Shown: one piece after another, positions 23,676 to 32,271 of the stretch
Layout of the letters: the number at the start of each line of letters is the position of its first letter
How positions within the stretch are numbered: position 1 is the first letter of the stretch
Assembly (NCBI RefSeq): GCF_004322855.1
Contig: NZ_CP036402.1
Coordinates: 2,852,001 to 2,916,000, forward strand
Reading direction: 5' to 3'
Source: Egibacter rhizosphaerae
GTDB lineage: Bacteria > Actinomycetota > Nitriliruptoria > Euzebyales > Egibacteraceae
DNA length: 64,000 nucleotides
Notes under the pieces: generated by a model
Seen by the model: only the letters and a program-made list of their open reading frames with translations
Database searches by the model: none
Told to the model about the DNA's origin: nothing
Position numbers and translations under genes: made by a program

Positions 23676-24437
23676 GTGCGCATCGACCTCGCGTACGACG
23701 GTTCGGGGTTCCACGGCTTCGCGGCACAGGACGGACACCGCACCGTCGAAGGCGAGTTGGCCGCCGCGCTCGAGCGGCTCGCCGGGCCGGTCTCGATCAC
23801 CGTGGCGGGGCGCACCGACGCGGGTGTGCACGCTCGGGCGCAGACCGTGCACGTCGACGTCCCCACCGACGCCCGCCTGCTCGGCGACGTGGAACGCGCC
23901 CGGCGGGCCCTCGATCGGATGCTGGGTCCGGAGATCACGATCTGGCGCGTGCGCGTGGTCCCCGCCACCTTCGACGCGCGCTTCTCGGCGACCGAGCGGC
24001 GCTACCGGTACTGGTTGTGCGACGGCCCCGCCCTGGACCCGCTCGACCGGATCGCCGTCTGGCACGTCGGCCCCCCGGCGCTCGACGTGGCGGCCATGAA
24101 CGCGGGAGGCCGGCATCTGATCGGCGAGCACGACTTCGCCTCGTTCTGCCGCCGCCGCGGGGACCAACACCTCGTCCGCCGGGTCGACGCGCTGCGGGTC
24201 CGGCGGCGTCCTCGCGGCCTGGTGGAGCTGCATGTCGCCGGGCCGGCGTTCTGCCATCAAATGGTGCGCTCGATCGCCGGGTGCCTGCTGCGCGTCGGGC
24301 GCGGCGCGCGCGGGGCCGATTGGGTCGCCGAGGCACTGGCCGCCCGGGACCGCCAGGTCGTCGGCCAGGTCGCCCCCCCACACGGGCTCGTGCTCGAGGG
24401 GGTCTCCTATGGTGGCCGCCGGACCTCACCAGGGTGA
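23676..24437 (+). CDS. truA: tRNA pseudouridine synthase A
   Basis: TruA makes pseudouridine at tRNA positions 38-40. The 253-residue protein begins MRIDLAYDGSGFHGFAAQDG and has the catalytic Asp in AGRTDAGVHARAQ, then the RYRYWL and GEHDFASFCRR segments and the dimer-type C-terminal MVRSIAGCLLRVGRG. The GTG at 23676 fits the usual N-terminus. It follows rplQ, a common actinobacterial neighbour. Confidence 0.95.
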   Translation: MRIDLAYDGSGFHGFAAQDGHRTVEGELAAALERLAGPVSITVAGRTDAGVHARAQTVHVDVPTDARLLGDVERARRALDRMLGPEITIWRVRVVPATFDARFSATERRYRYWLCDGPALDPLDRIAVWHVGPPALDVAAMNAGGRHLIGEHDFASFCRRRGDQHLVRRVDALRVRRRPRGLVELHVAGPAFCHQMVRSIAGCLLRVGRGARGADWVAEALAARDRQVVGQVAPPHGLVLEGVSYGGRRTSPG

Positions 24438-24439
24438 AG

Positions 24440-24468
24440 TTGACCGCCGTCGCGCGGGCGCGTACTGT
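24440..24468 (+). promoter_or_regulatory. Strong promoter for rplM-rpsI
   Basis: TTGACC (24440-24445) and TACTGT (24463-24468) are spaced by exactly 17 bases, starting three bases after the truA stop. The rplM start is 208 bp downstream. The intervening leader (24476-24676) is very GC-rich with many possible stems, and I see no gene in it. Confidence 0.75.
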
Positions 24469-24676
24469 AGTGGGTCGGTGCGGCGCGGTGCCGTCGTCGT
24501 GCGCGCAATCGCAGCGCCGACCCGGGCCGGTCCGGGCTGCGCGCCGTCGGGCCGGGTGACCGCACCGCCGGCTGCGCGGAGGCTCGGCCCGCCGAGTGGT
24601 CGATACCACCACCCGCCGTTCGCCGGCACGAGCAGTCCAGTCCGATCCGTCCAACACGAGCATTCGAGCCTTCACG

Positions 24677-25111
24677 ATGCGCACGTACTCGCCCCGCCCC
24701 ACCGACATCGAGCGCGCCTGGTACGTCGTCGACGCGGACGGCGAGGTGCTAGGTCGTCTCGCGTCGCGGCTCGCCCACGTCCTGCGCGGCAAGCACAAGC
24801 CGATCTACGCGCCCCACGCCGATGTCGGCGACTTCGTCATCGTCGTCAACGCCGATCGGGTCGAGCTGACCGGCCACAAGGCCGAGCAGTCGATGCGGCA
24901 CCGCCACACGGGCTACCCGGGCGGCTTGGTGTCGCTGCCGTTCGGGCGTGTCCTCGAAACCAAGCCCGAGGACCTGCTGCGCGGTGCCGTCAAGGGCATG
25001 CTGCCGCGCACGACCCCGGGTCGCGCGCAACTGAAGCGCTTGAAGGTGTACGCGGCACCCGATCACCCCCACGAGGCGCAGCAGCCGCAGCCGCTGCCCG
25101 AGCACCTCTAG
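24677..25111 (+). CDS. rplM: 50S ribosomal protein L13
   Basis: L13 is an early-assembly protein of the large subunit. The 144-residue protein starts MRTYSPRPTDIERAWYVVDADGEVLGRLASRLAHVLRGKHK and contains HTGYPGG and KGMLPRTTPGRAQLKRLKVYAAPDHPH. The ATG at 24677 has only a weak purine stretch upstream (CGAG), unusual for this cluster. rpsI follows 36 bases after its stop. Confidence 0.97.
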   Translation: MRTYSPRPTDIERAWYVVDADGEVLGRLASRLAHVLRGKHKPIYAPHADVGDFVIVVNADRVELTGHKAEQSMRHRHTGYPGGLVSLPFGRVLETKPEDLLRGAVKGMLPRTTPGRAQLKRLKVYAAPDHPHEAQQPQPLPEHL

Positions 25112-25147
25112 TCGACGCGCGGCAGCTGTCGCCGAAAGGAACGTGAG

Positions 25148-25534
<387 letters not shown>

Positions 25535-25544
25535 CCGACGGTCA

Positions 25545-26900
25545 GTGCCCGTGGGCAAGCTCTTCGGTACCGACGGGATCCGCGGCGTCGCGAACACCGA
25601 GCTGACGCCGGAGCTCGCGCTCGCGCTGGGCCGCGCCTTGGTGGGCACGCTGCGGGAACGTGGGATCGACCGGCCGCGTGTGCTCATCGGCCTCGACCCG
25701 CGGGCCAGCGGCGACATGATCCAGGCGGCGTTGGCCAGCGGCCTCGCCTCCGCCGGGGGCGACGTCACCGAGCTCGGGGTGGTGCCCACCCCCGGGGTCG
25801 CGTATCTCACGCTCGAGACGAGGGCCGACGCCGGGGCCGTGATCAGCGCCAGCCACAACCCCGTCGGTGACAACGGCATCAAGTTCTTCGGCGCGGACGG
25901 CTACAAGCTGAACGACGCGCAGGAGCGGCGGGTGGAGGAGCTGCTCGAGGGCGAGCGCGTGGACCGCCCGACCGGTGTCGACCTCGGCCGCGTGGAACGT
26001 CCGGTGGACGTGCTCGCGCCCTACCGCGACCATCTGGTCGCCGCGTCCGCGGGCGTGCGCGCCGACGGACTCGAGGTCGTCGTGGACTGCGCGAACGGGG
26101 CCGCGAGCGACCTCGCGCCCCAGGTGCTGGCTGCGTTGGGCGCGAACGTCGAGGCCATCCACGCCGAACCGAACGGTCGCAACATCAACGCGGGCTGCGG
26201 CTCGACGCATCCCGAGCCGCTGCGGGAGGCCGTCCGCCGGCGGGGCGCCGACCTGGGACTCGCCCACGACGGCGACGCCGACCGCTTGATCGCGGTCGAC
26301 GAGGCCGGGAGGGTCGTCGACGGCGACCAACTGCTCGCGATCTTCGCGACCCGGCTGCGGGCGGAGCGCGGCCTGGACACGGTCGTGACCACGGTCATGA
26401 CCAACCTCGGTTTCAAGCTCGCGATGCAGCGGGAGGGCATCGCGGTCGAGGAGACCAAGGTCGGCGATCGGTTCGTGCTCGAGGCGATGCGCCGAGGCGG
26501 TCACCTGCTGGGCGGGGAGCCGTCCGGCCACCTCATCTTCGCCGATCAGGCCACCACGGGGGACGGCATCCTCTCGGCCGTGCGGCTGCTCACGACCATG
26601 ACGGAGACCGGCTGCAAGCTCTCGGAGCTCGCCACGGTGATGGAGCAGCTGCCGCAGGTGCTCGTCAACGTCCGCGGTGTCGACCGCGACCGCCTCGGTG
26701 CCGCCGAGGGGGTCTGGGGCGCGGTTCGCGACGAGGAGGCCGCGCTGGACGGGCGTGGCCGCGTGCTCGTCCGCGCCTCGGGGACCGAGCCCCTCGTGCG
26801 CGTGATGGTCGAGGCGGACAGCGAGACCAGCGCCCGTGACGCGGCCGACCGTGTCGCCGAGCGGGTCGTGGCCGAACTCGGCGGGGAGCCCGACGGCTAG
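25545..26900 (+). CDS. glmM: Phosphoglucosamine mutase
   Basis: GlmM turns glucosamine-6-phosphate into glucosamine-1-phosphate for peptidoglycan precursors. The 451-residue protein shows KLFGTDGIRG at the N-terminus, the phosphoserine loop VISASHNPVGDNGIKFF, the metal loop HDGDADR, the sugar loop GGEPSGHL, and the phosphate-binding ASGTEPLVRVMVE near the C-terminus. The start is GTG at 25545 (GTG 25551 also possible), ten bases after rpsI, a common actinobacterial arrangement. Confidence 0.97.
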   Translation: MPVGKLFGTDGIRGVANTELTPELALALGRALVGTLRERGIDRPRVLIGLDPRASGDMIQAALASGLASAGGDVTELGVVPTPGVAYLTLETRADAGAVISASHNPVGDNGIKFFGADGYKLNDAQERRVEELLEGERVDRPTGVDLGRVERPVDVLAPYRDHLVAASAGVRADGLEVVVDCANGAASDLAPQVLAALGANVEAIHAEPNGRNINAGCGSTHPEPLREAVRRRGADLGLAHDGDADRLIAVDEAGRVVDGDQLLAIFATRLRAERGLDTVVTTVMTNLGFKLAMQREGIAVEETKVGDRFVLEAMRRGGHLLGGEPSGHLIFADQATTGDGILSAVRLLTTMTETGCKLSELATVMEQLPQVLVNVRGVDRDRLGAAEGVWGAVRDEEAALDGRGRVLVRASGTEPLVRVMVEADSETSARDAADRVAERVVAELGGEPDG

Positions 26901-27079
26901 GCCCGCTGGTCGCTCGGCGGTGGGCAGCGCCCGTCCGTGCCCGCTGGTCGCTCGGCGGTGGGCAGCGCCCGTCGGTGCCCGCTGGTCGCTCGGCGGTGGG
27001 CAGCGCCCGTCGGTGCCCGCTGGTCGCTCGGCGGTGGGCAGCGCCCGTCGGTGCCCGCTGGTCGCTCGGCGGTGGGCAG
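26901..27079. repeat. 38-bp tandem repeat, four full copies and one partial
   Basis: Copies start at 26901, 26939, 26977, 27015 and 27053; the last is cut after 27 bases. Copies are nearly identical (the first differs by one base). The array begins directly after the glmM TAG and lies between two converging genes. Each unit contains GGGC-AGC-GCCC, able to form a small hairpin. The period is not a multiple of three, so it is not a coding repeat. There are no unique spacers, so it is not CRISPR. Confidence 0.95.
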
Positions 27080-27155
27080 GCGGCCGTCTTGGCCCGACGG
27101 CCCGGCACGGCCGCGCGTGTCGCGTCCGGATCGCACGGTCTCAGGGCGCGCGGGG

Positions 27156-27587
27156 TCAGGCGGTGGACGCCTGCTCCACCCAGCCGGAGTTGGCGCACAG
27201 CACCGGACATGGCGCGCTCAACAGGACCCGCTGCGCTTCGCTGCCCATGAGCGCCTTGCCCACTCGGGACCGCTTGGTGAGGCCGATCACGATGAAGTCG
27301 GCTGCGCGCTGCTCTGCGGTGCGGACCAAGTCGCTGCCCGGGGAGACGGCCACCATGCCGACCTGGATCGGCGCCGAGAACCCCTCCCGCTCGAGCTCAT
27401 CGGCGATCGGTTGGAGGTGGCGCTGGACCCCGTCGAGGCGTTGCCGCTGGTTCTCCTCGGTGTCGACCCGGACCGCGGACACCAGATGCAGCGTTGCCGG
27501 GGGCTCGACGACCCAGCGCGCGAGCGCGAGCAGCGGGCGGGGATCGCGGTCGGGTTTGCACCCGATCAGCGCAGTTGACGGTTGCAT
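27156..27587 (-). CDS. Universal stress protein family
   Basis: The 143-residue protein has the USP fold pattern: a short first strand (STALIGCKPD), helices, and the C-terminal nucleotide-loop region VIGLTKRSRVGKALMGS followed by AQRVLLSAPCPVL. The G-S and APCPV(L) ends are typical of ATP-binding USPs. The ATG at 27587 is chosen because GGAGAAGG lies directly upstream; the frame is open eight residues further. It is monocistronic with its own candidate promoter at 27630-27658 and converges on glmM. It may be involved in stress survival; the specific role is unknown. Confidence 0.85.
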   Translation of the reverse strand: MQPSTALIGCKPDRDPRPLLALARWVVEPPATLHLVSAVRVDTEENQRQRLDGVQRHLQPIADELEREGFSAPIQVGMVAVSPGSDLVRTAEQRAADFIVIGLTKRSRVGKALMGSEAQRVLLSAPCPVLCANSGWVEQASTA

Positions 27588-27629
27588 GCCTTCTCCGTTC
27601 GGGGCCGACACGGACGCTCCGGCCGCGAG

Positions 27630-27658
27630 ATCCTATAGGAGATTGGTGAGCCTGTAAC
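27630..27658 (-). promoter_or_regulatory. Promoter candidate for the universal stress protein, with CCTATAGG palindrome
   Basis: On the minus strand GTTACA (27658-27653) and TAGGAT (27635-27630) are 17 bases apart. The -10 lies within the palindrome TCCTATAGGA (27631-27640). The same CCTATAGGA core recurs at 40098 and 46229, both upstream of other genes. Confidence 0.45.
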
Positions 27659-27684
27659 CGGGGTCCGTGCCGCCCCCGTGCCGA

Positions 27685-28935
27685 TCAGCTCGTGGTCCCG
27701 GCCGCGGGGCGCGGGGCCCCGGCCGCGTCGCTCGCGCCGAGGTCGATGCGCAGGAGCCAGCGCCCGAGCAACATGCAGAGCCCGGCCAGCAGGCCCCATC
27801 CGCCGGCAGTGAGCCAGGCGGCCTGATAGGAGAACGTGTCGACCAGGAGACCGAAGGTGAGCGGCCCGGCGACGCCTCCCAGCATGCCGCCGGGCATGAG
27901 CAGGCCGGTGGCGCTGGCCGGAGTCGCCTGGTTGAGCCGCACGATCGCCAGCCAGAACACGCCGTTGAAGCCCCACGCGAACGGGAACGCGAGCGCGGCG
28001 CCGACGAGGACCGCGGCGGGCGTGCCCACCGCGATGAGCACGTAGCCGACCGATCCGGCGAGCAGCATCAGCCCGACCGCGTGCAGGTGGCGGCCGCCGC
28101 GTTGGTCCGCCCGCGCGCCGGCGATCAGCCGCGCCCCGATCGACAGCGCGCTGCCGAAGGTGAGCAGCAGGCCGGCCGCCGCCTCGGCGAAGCCGAAAAC
28201 GGTGGCGCTCTCGACGATGTAGGTCGTGAGCGAACCGGCCGCCCCCATGCCGAAGAACAACCCGAGGGCGAGGAGTACCAGCGGGCGGCGGCCGTAGACG
28301 CGGTTGCTCGCGCCGCTGGACGTGCCGTACCGCTCCGTACGGTTGGCGGGGACCACGGCCGCGACCGCGAGCGCCAGGACCGCGGCCAGCACGAACGCCC
28401 AGCGCCATCCGATGGTCAGCGCGAGGAGCGGGACCGCGAGGCCAGCGACGAGGGAGCCGGCCGGCAGCGCCGACTGCTTGACCCCGAACGCGATTCCCTG
28501 TCGTCCGGCCCGGACGGTGCGGACGAGCGTGAGGTTCGCCGCGGTCTGCCCGAGCACGTTGGAGGCGCCCGAGAGCGCGAGGAACGCGACGAGCACGAGC
28601 CAGTCGTGTGCGAACGCGGCGATGCCCAGACCCGAGGCCGCCGCCATGCCCGCCGCGATGCGCAGGGCAGGAACGGGGCCGAGCCGATCGGCGAGGCGTC
28701 CCAGCGGCACGGACGAGGCGGCGCCCGCGACGCGGAACACCGCGACGGCGCCACCGAGCGCGACGATCGAGAAGCCGAGTTCGGCACGCATCTGCACGGC
28801 GAGCGCGCCCGTGAGCCAGAGCGGCAGCGTGCACACGATCGTGATCGCGAGCGACAGCGCGATGAGCGCCGGGTCGAAGCCGACGCCCTCGCCGTCCCTC
28901 GTCCTCACACCCAGCTGGAACCGTCCGAGCCGCAT
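27685..28935 (-). CDS. Major facilitator superfamily transporter
   Basis: This 416-residue protein has about twelve hydrophobic segments and the MFS loop signature GRLADRLGPVPALR between segments 2 and 3. The closest look is to the small-organic-acid and multidrug branches of MFS; substrate unknown. It starts at ATG 28935 with GAGGAG upstream, ten bases after the SDR gene, so the two form one operon. The pairing with an oxidoreductase and a set of acid-degrading enzymes makes uptake of a related acid plausible, but this is inference. Confidence 0.85.
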   Translation of the reverse strand: MRLGRFQLGVRTRDGEGVGFDPALIALSLAITIVCTLPLWLTGALAVQMRAELGFSIVALGGAVAVFRVAGAASSVPLGRLADRLGPVPALRIAAGMAAASGLGIAAFAHDWLVLVAFLALSGASNVLGQTAANLTLVRTVRAGRQGIAFGVKQSALPAGSLVAGLAVPLLALTIGWRWAFVLAAVLALAVAAVVPANRTERYGTSSGASNRVYGRRPLVLLALGLFFGMGAAGSLTTYIVESATVFGFAEAAAGLLLTFGSALSIGARLIAGARADQRGGRHLHAVGLMLLAGSVGYVLIAVGTPAAVLVGAALAFPFAWGFNGVFWLAIVRLNQATPASATGLLMPGGMLGGVAGPLTFGLLVDTFSYQAAWLTAGGWGLLAGLCMLLGRWLLRIDLGASDAAGAPRPAAGTTS

Positions 28936-28945
28936 TTCGATCTCC

Positions 28946-29731
28946 TCAGGGGAGGGTGGGAGCGAGCCCTCCGTCGACGAGGATGCTCTGCCCCGTCACG
29001 TAGGCCGACGCGGGGCTGGCCAGGTGGGCGACCATGGCACCGAGCTCGTGCGGCTCGCCCATCCGTCCCATCGGGATGCCGGCGACCGTGCGCGCGCGGA
29101 TGTCCTCGGAGGTGCTGCCCTCCCGCTCGGCCGCGGCGGCGTCGAGCGTCCGTGTGCGCTCGGTCTCGATCCGCCCCGGCGACACCATGTTCACGGTGAT
29201 GCCCTCGGGGCCCAACTCGGTGGCGAGGGACTTCACGAGCCCGGCGAGGCCGGGCCGCATCGCGTTGGAGCTCGTCAGCCCCGGGATCGGGCGCCGCACG
29301 CTCGACGAGCCGATCACGATCACCCGGCCACCGCCCACGGCACGGAACCGCGGCAGGGCGTGGCGGATGGACCGCACCGCGCTCATGAACGTGAGCTCGA
29401 AGGCCCGTTCCCACGCAGCGTCGTCGAGGTCGTCGAAGTTCCCCGCCGGGGGGCCGCCCGCGTTCGCGACGAGCACGTCCAGCCGCCCGAGCGCGTCGTC
29501 GACCCGAGCGAACAGCTGCGAGAGCGCGTCGGGGTCCGCGACGTCCGCGGTCACCGGCAGCGCCTCGATGCCGGCCTCCTCGAGTTGCCTCGCGGCGGCG
29601 CCGAGCGCGTCGCTGTCCCGTCCGCAGAGCGCGACGGTGTGGCCGCTGCGGCCCAGCGCCTCCGCGCTCGCGTAGCCGAGGCCCTTGCTGCCCGCCATCA
29701 CGAGGGCGGTGGGGGTGGTCGTGGTTGCCAT
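28946..29731 (-). CDS. SDR family oxidoreductase with altered active site
   Basis: The 261-residue protein is a classical-length short-chain dehydrogenase: the Rossmann motif GSKGLGYASAEAL near residues 14-26, LVANAGGPP, and the end AYVTGQSILVDGGL. The catalytic Tyr-X3-Lys is replaced: where YSASKAAL is usual, SNAMRPGL is found, so Tyr is Ser and Lys is Arg. The Ser of the triad is in IGSSSV. The enzyme may be inactive as a normal SDR or use a different mechanism. The ATG at 29731 has GAGGAGA upstream. The MFS gene follows in the same operon. Confidence 0.85.
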   Translation of the reverse strand: MATTTTPTALVMAGSKGLGYASAEALGRSGHTVALCGRDSDALGAAARQLEEAGIEALPVTADVADPDALSQLFARVDDALGRLDVLVANAGGPPAGNFDDLDDAAWERAFELTFMSAVRSIRHALPRFRAVGGGRVIVIGSSSVRRPIPGLTSSNAMRPGLAGLVKSLATELGPEGITVNMVSPGRIETERTRTLDAAAAEREGSTSEDIRARTVAGIPMGRMGEPHELGAMVAHLASPASAYVTGQSILVDGGLAPTLP

Positions 29732-29791
29732 GGTTCTCCTCACGTCCGACGGATCGGGGCCGGGCGAGCGCTCGTGGGAGCCGCCCACAAA

Positions 29792-29805
29792 ATAGTACGG
29801 GCCCC
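29792..29805. promoter_or_regulatory. Shared operator-like motif, site 1
   Basis: ATAGTACGGGCCCC lies in the divergent gap between the SDR (start 29731, minus) and the decarboxylase-like gene (start 29876, plus). It belongs to the motif ATA(G/C)T-N2-GGG-N-CC also seen at 34386, 51226, 55546 and 59816. A regulator-binding role is inferred. Confidence 0.5.
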
Positions 29806-29875
29806 ATAGCTTTTCCGCTAGCCTTCCGGATGCGGTCGGGGGGCCCGTCCGCATCCCGGCAGGAAAGGACCCAGC

Positions 29876-30394
29876 ATGAGGATCCCACCCGCGCCCGTCG
29901 ATGGTCCGGACGCCGATGCGGAGGCGGTGGCGCGCATCCGCGAGTTGCGCACGGGACGGATCTCGACGCTGTACCGGACGTTGCTGCACGCCGGGAACGT
30001 GGCGGCGGCCTGGTGCGGTCTCGGCACCGCCATCCGGTGGGAGACCTCCCTCGACGAGCGCACCCGCGAGCTCGTGACCTGTCTCGTCGCGGCCCTGTTC
30101 GACGCGGACTACGAATGGGCCAACCATGCCCCGTTGGCGGAGCGAGCGGGGGTGGCGCCGGAGCAGCTCGCCGCCCTGCCGCAGTGGCGTGATGCCGGGT
30201 TCGATGCCGGGGACGAGGCGGTGCTCGCGTTCGCGGAGGCGGTGGCCACAGGGACCGTCGACGACGCCGTGTTCGACAGAGCCAGCGCGACGCTCGACCG
30301 ACGCGTCCTCGTGGAGGTCGCCGCCACAGCGGCCTACTACGTCGCCGTCGGCCGGTTCCTCGACGCGTTCGAGGTGGGGGCCGCCGACGCCTGA
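29876..30394 (+). CDS. Carboxymuconolactone decarboxylase family protein
   Basis: The 172-residue helical protein resembles the CMD/AhpD-like family: SLDERTRELVTCLVAALFDADYEWANHAPLAERAGV is the core helix pair, where CMD proteins have a general-acid Glu and His (here EWANH). It lacks the CxxC of peroxidase-type AhpD. Family members act in protocatechuate breakdown or as thiol peroxidases; the exact reaction cannot be read here. The AGGAAAGG stretch precedes the ATG. Its 3' end overlaps the converging reductase gene by 58 bp. Confidence 0.8.
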   Translation: MRIPPAPVDGPDADAEAVARIRELRTGRISTLYRTLLHAGNVAAAWCGLGTAIRWETSLDERTRELVTCLVAALFDADYEWANHAPLAERAGVAPEQLAALPQWRDAGFDAGDEAVLAFAEAVATGTVDDAVFDRASATLDRRVLVEVAATAAYYVAVGRFLDAFEVGAADA

Positions 30395-31287
30395 GGCTCA
30401 GCGTCCGTGCCCCCGGGCGGGCCGAGCGCCTCCAGCGCGCGCAGCACGCCCGCGTGATCGTCACCCCCGTGACCCCGTGCGGCCGCGGCGTCGAAGAGTT
30501 GGGCGACCAGGCCGGTGAGCGGCACGGGCCGCGTGTGCTCCCGCGCGATCTCCAGCGCGATCCCCAGGTCCTTGCGGTGCAGGTCGACCCGTGCCCCGGG
30601 GGCGAACTCCCGGGCGTGCATGCGCGCGCCCTTCGCATCGAGGACGGCGCTCCCGGCGAGCCCGCCGGCGAGCGCCTCGAGGGCGGGAGTCACCTCGGCG
30701 CCGGCGGCCTCGAGCAGCAGCACGGCCTCCGCCACCAGGGCGAGCGTCCCGCCCACCAGCAACTGATTCGCGGCCTTGACCGTCTGTCCGGTCCCGACCG
30801 GGCCGACGTGGCGCACGGTGGCCCCGTTGACCTCGAGCATCGGGCGAACGGCGGTCACCGCGGCCGGGTCGCCCCCCGCCATCATCGTGAGCGTCCCGTC
30901 GATCGCCCCCTGTTCGCCGCCGCTCACCGGCGCGTCCACCCACGCCACGTCGCGCGCCGACGCGGTCTCCGCGAGCACGCGGGTGGTCTCGGGGTCGATG
31001 GTGCTGTGGTCGACGATGACCCCACCGGCAGGCGCGCCGGCCAGCAGCCCGTCCGAGTCGAGCGCCACCGCCCGCACCGCGTCCGGATCGGCCACGCACA
31101 GGGCGGTGTGGGTTGCGCCGGCGGCGACCTCCCGTGGGTCGTCGGCGGTGCGCGCTCCCTCGGCCGCCAGCGTCCGCGCCGGCTCGGGGGAGCGGTTGTG
31201 CACGATGACGTCGTGGCCGGCCCGCAGCAGGTTGCGGACCATCGGGCGACCCATCACCCCGAGGCCGACGAATCCGTAGGTCGTCAC
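30337..31287 (-). CDS. 2-hydroxy-3-oxopropionate reductase / 3-hydroxyisobutyrate dehydrogenase family
   Basis: This 316-residue protein is a beta-hydroxyacid dehydrogenase: the NAD(P)-binding GFVGLGVMGRPMVRNLL (residues 4-20), substrate motif DAPVSGGEQGA, VGPVGTGQTVKAANQLLVGG with the catalytic Lys, and HRKDLGIALE in the helical domain. Next to a hydroxypyruvate isomerase it most likely reduces tartronate semialdehyde to glycerate. The GTG start at 31287 has AGGAGGA upstream and overlaps the stop of the isomerase gene by four bases. The last about 20 residues are encoded opposite the converging gene and are not conserved. Confidence 0.9.
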   Translation of the reverse strand: MTTYGFVGLGVMGRPMVRNLLRAGHDVIVHNRSPEPARTLAAEGARTADDPREVAAGATHTALCVADPDAVRAVALDSDGLLAGAPAGGVIVDHSTIDPETTRVLAETASARDVAWVDAPVSGGEQGAIDGTLTMMAGGDPAAVTAVRPMLEVNGATVRHVGPVGTGQTVKAANQLLVGGTLALVAEAVLLLEAAGAEVTPALEALAGGLAGSAVLDAKGARMHAREFAPGARVDLHRKDLGIALEIAREHTRPVPLTGLVAQLFDAAAARGHGGDDHAGVLRALEALGPPGGTDAEPQASAAPTSNASRNRPTAT

Positions 31288-32159
31288 GGTTCCTCCTGCT
31301 CGTCGTGCGGCACGCCCGACACGGCGGGCGCGAGGCCGCGCTGACGCAGCCACGCGAGGCCCTCCTCGGTGGTCGTGCTCGGACGGTACTCGAGTCCGAT
31401 CCGCCCCTCGTACCCGGCCCGGGTCAACTCGGGCAGCACCCGCTCGAACGCGATCTCGCCCGTTCCGGGCTCTCCGCGGCCGGGCGCGTCGGCGACCTGC
31501 ACGTGACCGATCCGGTCGGCGTGCCGTCGGATGGTGGTGATGAGATCGCCCTCGCCGCGCTGGACGTGGTAGAGGTCGCACAGCCAGGCGAGCCGGGCGC
31601 CCGTGGCCGCCGCCACGCGGTCGAGAACCGTGCACACGTCGGTCGCGGTGCGCAGGGGATAGTGGGGATTGTCGGTGGGGTTGAGCGACTCGACCACGAC
31701 CCTCGCCCCGATCCGCTCGGCCGCACGCGCGGCGAGCGTGAGCCGCTCGGTCGCGATCTCGTCCTGCGCGGCGGGATCGACGCCGAGTACACGGTTGCCG
31801 TACAGCGCGTGCAGCACCCGGCAGCCGAGGCGCTCGGCCAGCTCCACGGCGACCGGGAGGTTCGCGCGGAACCGGCTCTCCTCCCCTGGCAGCGAGACCA
31901 GGCCGCGCTCGCCGGCGGTGAGGTCACCCCCGTCGAGGTTGAGGGCGGCCAGGCCGACCCCTTCCTCCCGACACCGGGTGACGAACGTGTCCACCGCGCG
32001 GTCGCCAGGATCGGGCCGATCGAAGGGCCACCAGACCTCCACCTCGTCGAATCCCGCTTCGGCGGCTGCGCCGACTCGGTGTTCGAACGGGAGCTCGGTG
32101 AAGAGGGTGGAGATGTTGGGGTGGGTGGATGGATGGGAGATGCTCGCTCCGTCCGGCAA
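31284..32159 (-). CDS. Hydroxypyruvate isomerase-like TIM-barrel protein
   Basis: The protein matches the Hyi/sugar-phosphate isomerase barrel: HPNISTLFTELPFEHRVGAAAEAGFDEVEVWWPFD at the N-terminus, VVVESLNPTDNPHYPL, WLCDLYHVQRGEGDL (metal-ligand Asp/His) and IGLEYRPS with a C-terminal metal Glu. Hyi interconverts hydroxypyruvate and tartronate semialdehyde, fitting the coupled reductase downstream. No ATG or GTG lies near the conserved start, so TTG at 32159 is proposed (291 residues); this start is uncertain. It is divergent from the GntR gene. Confidence 0.8.
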   Translation of the reverse strand: MPDGASISHPSTHPNISTLFTELPFEHRVGAAAEAGFDEVEVWWPFDRPDPGDRAVDTFVTRCREEGVGLAALNLDGGDLTAGERGLVSLPGEESRFRANLPVAVELAERLGCRVLHALYGNRVLGVDPAAQDEIATERLTLAARAAERIGARVVVESLNPTDNPHYPLRTATDVCTVLDRVAAATGARLAWLCDLYHVQRGEGDLITTIRRHADRIGHVQVADAPGRGEPGTGEIAFERVLPELTRAGYEGRIGLEYRPSTTTEEGLAWLRQRGLAPAVSGVPHDEQEEP

Positions 32160-32271
32160 CCGCTGCCATACGGTTCTACAAGATATACTGAGCGCCAGTT
32201 TCCGCCGAGACGAGCGGCTCGCTTCCCGGCGTGTCCGGCCGAGAGGGTGGCAGGTAGCCGCGGGGGTACGC

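Noticed and set aside
26901-27079. CRISPR array
   Set aside because: Repeat units are contiguous with no unique spacers and no cas genes nearby.
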